A stretch of DNA of 6,114 bases, taken from an archaeon. Its GTDB lineage: Archaea > Undinarchaeota > Undinarchaeia > Undinarchaeales > JALTGF01. Below the pieces are notes generated by a model. The model had not been told where the DNA came from and made no database searches. It saw only the letters and a list, made by a program, of their open reading frames with translations. The stretch spans positions 1-6,114 of the forward strand of contig JALTGF010000173.1 in the NCBI GenBank assembly GCA_027077325.1. Direction: 5' to 3'. A program made the position numbers and the translations under genes. Of the stretch, positions 1 through 6,048 are shown one piece after another. Each line of letters starts with the position of its first letter. Position 1 is the stretch's first letter.

Positions 1-1
1 G

Positions 2-673
2 TTTATAATTTCATCGTTAAGCAAAAACAAAAAAATTCTCTCAGTTGTTTTAATCCTTTTTACCACGAGCATGATGGCTTTGCTTGGGTTTAGAACTGAA
101 GTCCTGGCCATCCTAATTGGCGGGGCTGTTACGCTGTATTACCTAAAAATTTTTAGCCATAAAGAGCTTTTGCTTCTTTTACTTTTTGCAGTTCTTTCCT
201 TTGCAGGTATGAGCATAGTAAGGCCTGGCGGTCTTGGTTTAACTAGGTCCATAACCACTACTTCTGCGTTTGATTTCTTAATTAGTGTTACGCCGTGGTC
301 TGGGCTAACACACGGGTATGTAGAATTTGCTGATTTCATAAAATTCATTTCAAAAATACCCATCTATGGAGGCCGTACTCTTGTTTCAAGCATAATCGGG
401 TCTAGAACATCTGTTTCAACAACCTCCACCTTGTTTGGGCCTCCCTTTGCAGACTTTGGTCTGTTTTCAGTTTTGATTTTTATTTACTTTGGATTGGTAG
501 TTGGGGCAGGTTTTAAGTCTAAATCTAAACAAGGTATCTACACTCCAATGTATGCTGTTTTGTTAACTTTCCTGTTGCTTGGTATAGAAACAGGGATTGT
601 TGACCTAGTTGTTTGGGTTTATTTTATATTTGCTAGTATCCTTTACTTAATCTCTCACAATTATGAATCTTAA
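2..673 (+). CDS. Partial polytopic membrane protein, probable O-antigen/oligosaccharide repeat unit polymerase paralogue (5' end cut by the window)
   Basis: The frame is open from base 2 to the TAA at 671-673, giving 223 visible residues. The first in-frame ATG (71) is not the true start. The 23 codons before it are open and align with residues around 178-205 of the next gene, including a hydrophobic segment leading into a shared FR motif (GFRTEVL here, AFRSVIL there). About 180 N-terminal residues are therefore probably outside the window. About five to six hydrophobic segments are visible. Motifs shared with the downstream protein are THG near the middle, then TSTL-GP followed by DFG just before a long membrane segment. 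The hydrophobic architecture resembles Wzy-like polymerases, which join lipid-linked oligosaccharide units at the outer face of the membrane. This function is inferred from architecture and neighbours; no catalytic residue is proven. The 3' end overlaps the next gene by 11 nt, which suggests one transcript and coupled translation. Confidence 0.7.
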   Translation, partial: FIISSLSKNKKILSVVLILFTTSMMALLGFRTEVLAILIGGAVTLYYLKIFSHKELLLLLLFAVLSFAGMSIVRPGGLGLTRSITTTSAFDFLISVTPWSGLTHGYVEFADFIKFISKIPIYGGRTLVSSIIGSRTSVSTTSTLFGPPFADFGLFSVLIFIYFGLVVGAGFKSKSKQGIYTPMYAVLLTFLLLGIETGIVDLVVWVYFIFASILYLISHNYES

Positions 674-1841
674 AAATATTGACCTATTTCGGCCGGAATC
701 CTTGCTGTTATTCTACCTTATCTTTATTTGTCTTGCTATTGCATCTTTTTTTATGAATTTGCCAATTAAAATACCTGGTTTGACAAGCTTTTTGGTTGTA
801 TTTGGAAGCTTTCCTTTTTACCTTATTGGCATCTGGGCTGGAAAAAAATGTTATGGTGTTGCAATCTCAAAATCATTTACTTTGGCATTTTTTATTTTCT
901 TAATTGTCTCTTACTCTTTTGTTTTAAAGTCCTTTTTCTTTAAAGAAATTTGGGCTCCGCTGTTGATAATTGCAACAGTGGTTACTATACTTTCTCTTTT
1001 ATTCTCTAAAAAAGCCCATGCTCACAAAGGAATTAATTATCCGCTCATCTTGTTGGCAGTTGGGATTGCCTTCTTATTCCTAACTATCCTTAAAATTGGA
1101 GGGATACCCCTGCTAAATCCAAACTTAAAATTCTTGGCAGTGAATAATTTGTTCTGGGGCGTTTCTTTATTAACTTTTATCATTGGATACGTCTTTTTTA
1201 TCCCAAAGATCAAGTCAAGTAAATTTTTATTTTTATTTATCACTGTTTCGGTGTTGTTGTTCTCATTAATGGCATTTAGGAGTGTAATCCTTGTCTTGCT
1301 GTTTACAGGTGTTTTGTTTTCTTACTATTCCAAGAGAATTAGTAATATGCAAATTTTAGTCCCACTACTGATTGCGGCCCTGGTTGTTGTATTTATTGGA
1401 TACTTATCAATGCCAATTCTCAGCCCAGGAAAGTTGCTTTTTTATCGAGCAGGCACTACTTACTCTGTTTTTGACACAATTGTTCAAAAGAGCATGCCTT
1501 TCGGCATGACTCACGGGACCCTATTTTTTAGAGGAAATCCTCGACTATTTGTTGGTTCACATATTGTTGGGAAAACCGCAGACATAACTTCGACACTTCT
1601 TGGCCCATCGGTGATTGATTTTGGGGCAATTGGCGCGTTTTTATGGATGTTCTTCCTTGGATTAATTTTAGAAATTGCATACCTTTCAATGAAACTAGAT
1701 TTTTTAAAAATATTTTATCCGCTTCTTTTCTCATTCAGCTTAATTTGGATTGAAATTGGTCCAGACCAGTTTCAACTTTCGTTTTTATTTTTCTTTGTTT
1801 TGGCATACATGCTCAATTTTGTGAAACTCAAAAAAGATTAA
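663..1841 (+). CDS. Polytopic membrane protein, probable O-antigen/oligosaccharide repeat unit polymerase (Wzy-like)
   Basis: The 392-residue protein is complete and very hydrophobic, with about 11-12 likely membrane segments (roughly residues 14-31, 41-60, 72-90, 96-114, 126-144, 163-180, 187-204, 206-222, 230-250, 320-340, 351-365, 369-387). The longest hydrophilic stretch, about residues 251-318, contains YRAG, THG and TSTLLGP and would be an external loop of the kind Wzy-type polymerases use for catalysis. GGIPLL at 146-151 resembles a motif I associate with oligosaccharide repeat unit polymerases; this is from memory. The C-terminal half is paralogous to the gene before it. ATG 663 lies inside the last codons of that gene, and no Shine-Dalgarno sequence precedes it, so coupled translation is likely. 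The stop codon at 1839-1841 lies within the promoter region of the next gene. Alternatives are another multi-spanning glycan ligase or a flippase; the lack of flippase-like repeats makes a polymerase more likely. Confidence 0.72.
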   Translation: MNLKNIDLFRPESLLLFYLIFICLAIASFFMNLPIKIPGLTSFLVVFGSFPFYLIGIWAGKKCYGVAISKSFTLAFFIFLIVSYSFVLKSFFFKEIWAPLLIIATVVTILSLLFSKKAHAHKGINYPLILLAVGIAFLFLTILKIGGIPLLNPNLKFLAVNNLFWGVSLLTFIIGYVFFIPKIKSSKFLFLFITVSVLLFSLMAFRSVILVLLFTGVLFSYYSKRISNMQILVPLLIAALVVVFIGYLSMPILSPGKLLFYRAGTTYSVFDTIVQKSMPFGMTHGTLFFRGNPRLFVGSHIVGKTADITSTLLGPSVIDFGAIGAFLWMFFLGLILEIAYLSMKLDFLKIFYPLLFSFSLIWIEIGPDQFQLSFLFFFVLAYMLNFVKLKKD

Positions 1842-1865
1842 TATATCTTAAGATATATCCTAATC
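1836..1865 (+). promoter_or_regulatory. TATA-type promoter region with an 18-bp perfect palindrome, upstream of the first PKD gene
   Basis: Bases 1841-1858 read ATATATCTTAAGATATAT, a perfect palindrome. It is extended by GATTA (1836-1840) and its complement TAATC (1861-1865), with two unpaired bases (CC) between. The left ATATATC box is centred about 28 bp before the ATG at 1872. That is the archaeal box A distance for a transcript starting at or very near the start codon, so a leaderless mRNA is likely. The stop codon of the preceding gene falls inside this element. It could act as a promoter, as an operator overlapping the promoter, or as a hairpin ending the upstream transcript. Confidence 0.55.
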
Positions 1866-1871
1866 TTATAT

Positions 1872-3401
1872 ATGGGCGTTAATTTAAACAAGACTGGAAT
1901 TCAGAATTTGCTTTTGACTATTATCCTAATTGTTGGAATCCTCTTTGCAGCATCTATGTCGCGCGGGTATATAACTGGCGCTGCCTCAACTCATCAAGAA
2001 ATTCCTGAAAAGCCGCCGGCTACTTATTTAACTGCTAGCCCAACTAGTGGTCAAAGTCCATTCAATGTAACTCTGGATGGCTCTCAAACTGAAGGTGCAA
2101 AGACCTATAACTGGGATTTTGGCGATGGAAATACGCTTGAAAATGGGTCTGTTATTGAAATTCATACCTATTCTCGTCCTGGAGTATATAATGCGACCTT
2201 GTCTGCCTGTAATGATTTTGGATGTAGTAGTGCTACTGTACAAATTCTTGCTGAAAACCGTCCACCAATTGCAGAAATTCTTTTAAGCCCCACTTCTGGT
2301 GTTGCACCTTTGAATGTTTCATTTGACGCTTCTGAGTCAAAAGATCTTGACGGTTCAATTGCATCCTACAACTGGAATTTTGGTGATAATATTACCTCTA
2401 CCGAAATTTCGCCAATTCATACCTATAACATATCTGGGCAATACACAGTCATCCTAACTGTCACTGATGATTTGGGAGAAACAGATATTGCCACTGCAAA
2501 TGTTAGCGTAAATTCACCAAAAAACAAGCCCCCTGTTGCAAATGCAGGTTCTGATGTTGTTTGTTATGTAAATAAGTCATGTGATTTAAATGGCACTGGC
2601 ACTGATTCAGATGGCTCAATTGTTTCTTACGTGTGGGATTTTGGCGACGGGGCAACTGCAAAAGGCGCAAGTGTATCCCATATCTATAATGTAACTGGGT
2701 CTTATACTGCGACATTAACTGTAACTGACAACGATGGTGCAAAGGCAAGCGATAGCATAACCGTAACTGTCTTAAAATATGTTGCACCTGCTAAAAACAA
2801 GAGGCCTATTCCCATAATCAATGCAACTCCAACTTCTGGCTTGGAGCCCCTTCTCGTGTCTTTCTCAGCCAAGGACTCATATGATCCTGATGGGGTTATC
2901 ACAAGTTATAAGTGGGACTTTGGCGATGGGAAGTATTCTGAAAATGTTTCAGTAAATCACACCTACAAGAAAGGAACCTACAAAGTCACATTAACTATTA
3001 CGGACAATGGTAGCGCAGTTTCTGCAAAGAGCATAATCATCTCTGTTGCTGAAAATAGGACCTACTGTGTAAAGTCTGATTTTAAGATGAGCAATATTCC
3101 CCACACCGATGTTTCTGCAATTGTAAACCATATCTATCCTGGCTCATGGGATTTGTACATTGATGGCAATGCCATAAAGGCAGAAAAATATGGCCCAGAA
3201 AAACCATCACCGAGGAAACCATCTGTAATTGTCCCCGGTTGGCAAAAGGGCTATGAGCTTCACAGGAAGTTATGCCGCCGCGATAATGATTGGTATTGGG
3301 TAACATATCCTTGCGCTCTCAAGAATATGACTGAGATCCAAAATCTGCCTTACTTCTATCAGGTTTGGGAATACAAGAGAAGATACAATATTGAAGCATA
3401 A
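1872..3401 (+). CDS. Exported surface protein with four PKD domains and a conserved C-terminal cysteine module
   Basis: The 509-residue protein begins with a hydrophobic segment (about 11-29) followed by ITGAAS at 34-39, consistent with a signal peptide or an N-terminal anchor. Four PKD domains follow at about 49-127, 131-214, 220-300 and 311-393. Each has the Ig-like PKD signature W-x-FGD, then H-x-Y, then a TLTVTD-like strand. There are 16 N-X-S/T sequons (for example residues 65, 107, 148, 273 and 395), as expected of an archaeal surface glycoprotein. Residues 398-482 form an unrecognised module shared with the next gene, and the tail 483-509 is rich in aromatic and charged residues. There is no C-terminal membrane segment, so anchoring would be through the N-terminus or non-covalent. 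Cysteine pairs (113/118, 231/237, 399/468) could form disulfides. No enzymatic domain is recognisable. PKD domains mediate protein or carbohydrate contacts, so a structural or adhesive role is inferred. The ATG at 1872 is chosen because a TATA-like box lies about 28 bp upstream and the hydrophobic segment follows directly. Confidence 0.85.
   Translation: MGVNLNKTGIQNLLLTIILIVGILFAASMSRGYITGAASTHQEIPEKPPATYLTASPTSGQSPFNVTLDGSQTEGAKTYNWDFGDGNTLENGSVIEIHTYSRPGVYNATLSACNDFGCSSATVQILAENRPPIAEILLSPTSGVAPLNVSFDASESKDLDGSIASYNWNFGDNITSTEISPIHTYNISGQYTVILTVTDDLGETDIATANVSVNSPKNKPPVANAGSDVVCYVNKSCDLNGTGTDSDGSIVSYVWDFGDGATAKGASVSHIYNVTGSYTATLTVTDNDGAKASDSITVTVLKYVAPAKNKRPIPIINATPTSGLEPLLVSFSAKDSYDPDGVITSYKWDFGDGKYSENVSVNHTYKKGTYKVTLTITDNGSAVSAKSIIISVAENRTYCVKSDFKMSNIPHTDVSAIVNHIYPGSWDLYIDGNAIKAEKYGPEKPSPRKPSVIVPGWQKGYELHRKLCRRDNDWYWVTYPCALKNMTEIQNLPYFYQVWEYKRRYNIEA
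3063..3317 (+). other. Conserved C-terminal module, copy 1 (residues 398-482 of the first PKD protein)
   Basis: These 85 residues are not PKD-like and align with residues 670-755 of the next gene's product with about one gap. Shared landmarks in order are C399, DFKM, DVSA, a W followed by an alternating L-x-I strand, a Pro/Arg/Ser-rich turn, IVPGW (453-457), HRK (464-466), CRRDN (468-472) and WYWV (474-477) followed by YP. The conserved C399 and C468 are a plausible disulfide. The module contains no N-X-S/T sequon although the rest of the protein is full of them. I do not recognise the fold. A small beta-rich, carbohydrate- or protein-binding domain is a guess. Confidence 0.7.
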
Positions 3402-3416
3402 AAAAATACAGAAAAA

Positions 3417-3440
3417 TATATATATCCTCTTTATATATCC
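3417..3440 (+). promoter_or_regulatory. Promoter of the second PKD gene, with two TATATATCC boxes 13 bp apart
   Basis: TATATATCC occurs at 3419-3427 and again at 3432-3440 in the 56-bp gap between the two PKD genes. The second box is centred about 23 bp before the ATG at 3458, matching an archaeal TATA box for a leaderless transcript. The first box would start transcription about 10 nt earlier. The arrangement parallels the ATATATC / ATATATCC pair before the first PKD gene, suggesting common control. No separate oligo-T terminator of the upstream gene is visible in this gap. Confidence 0.6.
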
Positions 3441-3457
3441 AACATATAACTGTCTCG

Positions 3458-5803
3458 ATGATGTCTAAAGAATTCCTAAACCACCATCAAATTATTTTTA
3501 TAGCTCTATTAGGTATTGCTATCTTCTCTGGATTAACATTAATAAATGCCAATCCAACAGGAGCTGCATCTATTCCAATCCAAATAATCTATTCTCCTGT
3601 AGCTGTATTAACGGCAAGCCCTGTTTCTGGTAGTGCGCCCCTAACCGTGCATTTTGATGCAAGCCAGTCTTATCCAAGAGTTACCTGCACCAAAATAGAT
3701 GACTTTACTTGGAATTTTGGAGATGGTCACTATGTTTCTTCTAATTACATCATAAGTACTAATTATACTTATGAAAATCCAGGAGTATATAATGCAACCC
3801 TAGCTGTTTCAAATAATTGTGGGACCGGTAGTGACTATATCATTGTTAATGTAAATGCAACTCCAAATGCAGCTCCAACTGCAAACTTTACTTGGAGTCC
3901 AGTTTCTCCTGTGGAAAATGAACTGGTTTCCTTTACTGATACGTCTTCAGACTCTGATGGGTACATTGCCTCTTGGTATTGGTATTTCGGAGATGGCAGC
4001 TATTCAACTTTACAAAATCCAACTCACACTTACTCAACTGCGGGGAACTACACCGTAACTTTGAACGTGACTGATGACGATGGTGCACAAAGCACAATCT
4101 ATCGAGTTATAAACATTTCGAAAAATGTGACTTGTACGGACTCTGACAATGGGCTTAATTATTATTTGCGTGGTGTTACCTATTCTTCAATAAATGGTAC
4201 TAATTATACTGATTATTGTAATGGAACTGTTCTAAATGAATTTTATTGTGGGTCTGAAAATGAAGTTTTAACTGATTTTCATACTTGTTCATATACTTGT
4301 TCAAATGGCACATGCGTAAATGCAACTCCAAATCAAGCCCCAACTGCAGACTTTACTTGGAGTCCAAGTTCACCTGTTGAAGGTGAACAGGTTTCCTTCA
4401 CAGATGAATCTTACGATAAAGATGGATCTGTTGTTGCATGGTATTGGCAATTTGGCGACGGTAATTCCTCAAAAGCTCAAAACCCAGTCCACACATATGC
4501 AACATCCGGAGATTATAGTGTAAAACTAAATGTGTCAGACAATGATGGCACAGATAGTGGGTTTACAATTAAAACAATAACCGTTTCAAAGAACGAAACC
4601 AATGTAACTCCAAATGCAGCTCCAACCGCACATATTGATCTAATTGCTCCAAATCCTGCATATTATAATGCGAATCAAGATGATTCAATAAATTTCACGG
4701 GGCATGGAACCGATTCAGATGGAACAATTGTTGCCTATGAATGGTATGATGGTTCAACTTTAATAAGTACCTCTTCAACATTTACAAGATCTGCCTCTAA
4801 CTTTACTTATGGAAGCCATACAATCTCCTTCAAAGTTCAAGATAATGACGGTGCGTGGTCTTCCTCCGTTACTGCAACTTTGACAATAAGTAATGGCACT
4901 ATCGCAAATCAAGCACCTGTGGCAGTAGCGCATGCAAGCCCAACCTCTGGTTCTGCACCTCTGATAGTCAATTTTAGTGCTCTGGATTCCTATGATCCTG
5001 ATGGGTATATAACCTCATATACATGGAACTTTGGTGATGGAACTTCCTCTTCAACTGCAGCTTTATCACACAAGTATCTTCAAGATGGGCATTATAATGC
5101 AGTTCTTACAGTAAAAGATGATGATGGGGAAACTAGTAGCGACAGCATACTTATAACGGTACTTAGCCAAGATGCCAAGGTAACAACATCTAATCTAGCT
5201 CCAACTGCCATAGTTAGTGCAAGCACAACTTCTGGAGCTGCTGCTCCACTTACCATATCATTTAGTGGGCTCCCATCCTATGACAGAGATGGTAAAATTG
5301 TTTCATATCTTTGGGACTTTGGTGATGGAACAAAATCTTACAAGCCAACTCCGATCCACACTTATTCAGTCCCAGGCACTTACACTGCAAAACTCATTGT
5401 GACGGATGATAAGGGAGCAAAAACAGTAAGTTCAGTAAATATATATGTAGGGGTTAAACCAATGGGGTGTACCTTAAAGGACTTTAAAATGCCTGATATG
5501 AAAAGTGTTGATGTGAGTGCTACTATGAACTCTGCGGGATACTCTGGTAAGTGGAAATTAACAATATATGGAACCCCAGTTGCAATTAAAAAGATTGGGG
5601 CAAGGCCCTCCTCAAGAGTTAAATCTGTAGAAATTGTGCCTGGGTGGTTACATAACATAGAAGAGCACAGAAAGTTTTGTAGGCGTGATAACAGTTGGTA
5701 CTGGGTGGCTTATCCATCTGCCTTTGCTTGTGGTGGTGGCGGAGGTTCAGGAAGTAACAACACCTCTACTTCATTTGTCCGACCATGCTATTTACTCTAC
5801 TAA
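3458..5803 (+). CDS. Large exported surface protein with PKD domains, a cysteine-rich insert and a conserved C-terminal module
   Basis: The 781-residue protein starts with a hydrophobic segment (about 11-29) and PTGAAS at 33-38, a likely signal peptide or anchor. Domains in order are PKD at about 46-133; PKD 138-222; a six-cysteine insert 223-289; PKD 292-378; a degenerate PKD-like domain 387-478 lacking FGDG; PKD 484-569; PKD 580-665; the conserved C-terminal module 670-755; and a glycine-rich tail with GGGGGSGS (759-766) ending in CYLLY. There are 23 N-X-S/T sequons, none between residues 506 and 766. No catalytic domain or C-terminal membrane segment is visible. The first PKD domain (LTASP-x-SG, PGVYNATL) matches the first one of the preceding gene, so the two genes are paralogues that later diverged in domain number. 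Role inferred: envelope or adhesive glycoprotein. Start codons ATG 3458 and ATG 3461 are adjacent and cannot be separated; both fit a leaderless transcript. Confidence 0.86.
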   Translation: MMSKEFLNHHQIIFIALLGIAIFSGLTLINANPTGAASIPIQIIYSPVAVLTASPVSGSAPLTVHFDASQSYPRVTCTKIDDFTWNFGDGHYVSSNYIISTNYTYENPGVYNATLAVSNNCGTGSDYIIVNVNATPNAAPTANFTWSPVSPVENELVSFTDTSSDSDGYIASWYWYFGDGSYSTLQNPTHTYSTAGNYTVTLNVTDDDGAQSTIYRVINISKNVTCTDSDNGLNYYLRGVTYSSINGTNYTDYCNGTVLNEFYCGSENEVLTDFHTCSYTCSNGTCVNATPNQAPTADFTWSPSSPVEGEQVSFTDESYDKDGSVVAWYWQFGDGNSSKAQNPVHTYATSGDYSVKLNVSDNDGTDSGFTIKTITVSKNETNVTPNAAPTAHIDLIAPNPAYYNANQDDSINFTGHGTDSDGTIVAYEWYDGSTLISTSSTFTRSASNFTYGSHTISFKVQDNDGAWSSSVTATLTISNGTIANQAPVAVAHASPTSGSAPLIVNFSALDSYDPDGYITSYTWNFGDGTSSSTAALSHKYLQDGHYNAVLTVKDDDGETSSDSILITVLSQDAKVTTSNLAPTAIVSASTTSGAAAPLTISFSGLPSYDRDGKIVSYLWDFGDGTKSYKPTPIHTYSVPGTYTAKLIVTDDKGAKTVSSVNIYVGVKPMGCTLKDFKMPDMKSVDVSATMNSAGYSGKWKLTIYGTPVAIKKIGARPSSRVKSVEIVPGWLHNIEEHRKFCRRDNSWYWVAYPSAFACGGGGGSGSNNTSTSFVRPCYLLY
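3854..4087 (+). repeat. Internal PKD repeat unit A (residues 133-210)
   Basis: This is a 78-codon unit beginning NATPNAAPTA and ending in DDDGA. It matches 4319-4552 codon for codon without gaps, at about 52 of 78 residues by eye. The first 48 nt differ at only four positions, indicating a fairly recent duplication within the gene. Confidence 0.85.
4124..4324 (+). other. Six-cysteine CTDSD-type insert between duplicated PKD units (residues 223-289)
   Basis: The module begins CTDSDNGLNYY and has cysteines at residues 226, 254, 264, 277, 281 and 286, with the last three in a close C-x3-C-x4-C arrangement. Six cysteines would allow three disulfides. Similar modules (CTDSDGG ... DYC ... YYC ... 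C-x-x-C) recur in DPANN archaeal surface proteins in my recollection, but no function is established to my knowledge. It contains five to seven sequons, including adjacent ones at 246 and 249. The insert separates the two near-identical PKD units. Confidence 0.65.
4319..4552 (+). repeat. Internal PKD repeat unit B (residues 288-365)
   Basis: This is the second copy of the unit at 3854-4087, beginning NATPNQAPTA. The linker alone occurs a third time at 4601 (NVTPNAAPTA), in front of the degenerate PKD-like domain. The linker therefore marks domain boundaries and is a plausible recombination point. Confidence 0.85.
5465..5722 (+). other. Conserved C-terminal module, copy 2 (residues 670-755 of the second PKD protein)
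   Basis: This is the counterpart of 3063-3317. It keeps C671, DFKM, DVSA, SGKW, IVPGW (726-730), EHRK, CRRDN (741-745) and WYWV (747-750) followed by AYP. The surrounding PKD array has diverged in number and order, yet this module is retained at the same relative place, directly after the last PKD domain. It contains no sequon. Cysteines 671 and 741 correspond to 399 and 468 of the first protein. Confidence 0.7.
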
Positions 5804-5841
5804 AAAATTAAAAAATACTTTATAATTAATTATCCGTAATC

Positions 5842-5850
5842 TTTTTATAT
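5842..5850 (+). promoter_or_regulatory. TATA box (box A) of the tRNA-Val gene
   Basis: TTTTTATAT lies about 42 bp before the mature tRNA 5' end. With the usual archaeal spacing this puts the transcription start about 15 nt upstream of the tRNA, leaving a short leader for RNase P to remove. It continues into CCTCTT, so the 11 nt TATATCCTCTT at 5846-5856 are identical to 3421-3431 in the promoter of the second PKD gene. The T5 run at 5842-5846 could also serve as an oligo-T terminator for the preceding gene. Confidence 0.5.
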
Positions 5851-5888
5851 CCTCTTGCAAAAATAGGATTAAAATTGATATCTTTGCT

Positions 5889-5960
5889 GGGCCCGTGGTC
5901 TAGTGGCATGACGTTTCCTTGACGTGGAAAAGATCACCGGTTCAATTCCGGTCGGGCCCA
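5889..5960 (+). tRNA. tRNA-Val (anticodon GAC)
   Basis: A complete cloverleaf can be folded by hand. The acceptor stem 5889-5895 pairs with 5953-5959 in seven Watson-Crick pairs. The D arm 5898-5912 has three pairs plus a T-T mismatch. The anticodon stem 5914-5918 pairs with 5926-5930. The anticodon loop TTGACGT has GAC at 5921-5923, which reads valine GUC/GUU codons. The T arm 5936-5952 has five pairs and the loop TTCAATT. The discriminator is A5960. The DNA continues CCT, so the full CCA is not encoded and must be added after transcription. No intron is present. Confidence 0.95.
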
Positions 5961-6048
5961 CCTCTTTATACTGCAATTATTCGAAATAAAAATCAAATCC
6001 TGTCTCGAAAAGAAATTCTACGCTTCGCGCAGGTTGTCAACTACTTAT

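Noticed and set aside
71..673. Reading the first gene as a complete 200-aa protein starting at ATG 71
   Set aside because: The frame is open upstream to base 2 and those codons align with the internal part of the downstream paralogue, so the gene is truncated by the window edge.
2..1841. The two membrane protein frames as one frameshifted gene
   Set aside because: The second is full length and contains its own copy of the region visible in the first; an 11-nt overlap between paralogues fits tandem genes.
2503..2787. Minus-strand 94-aa open frame rich in Gln, Leu and His
   Set aside because: It lies wholly inside the first PKD gene, and its composition is what an antisense frame of Thr/Val/Asp-rich PKD codons produces; it has no promoter or motif.
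3854..4630. CRISPR-like array suggested by three spaced repeats of the NATPNAAPTA coding sequence
   Set aside because: The repeats are in-frame protein linkers with unequal spacing and substitutions at codon positions; no cas genes or leader are present.
5380..5658. Minus-strand 92-aa open frame
   Set aside because: It is antisense to the conserved C-terminal module of the second PKD gene and has no independent support.
5729..5757. GGGGGSGS-coding segment as an engineered linker or vector contamination
   Set aside because: Codons and context are continuous with the native gene, and glycine-rich tails are common in secreted proteins.
5822..5833. 12-bp palindrome ATAATTAATTAT before the tRNA
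   Set aside because: It is short and made only of A and T in an AT-rich spacer, so it is expected by chance.
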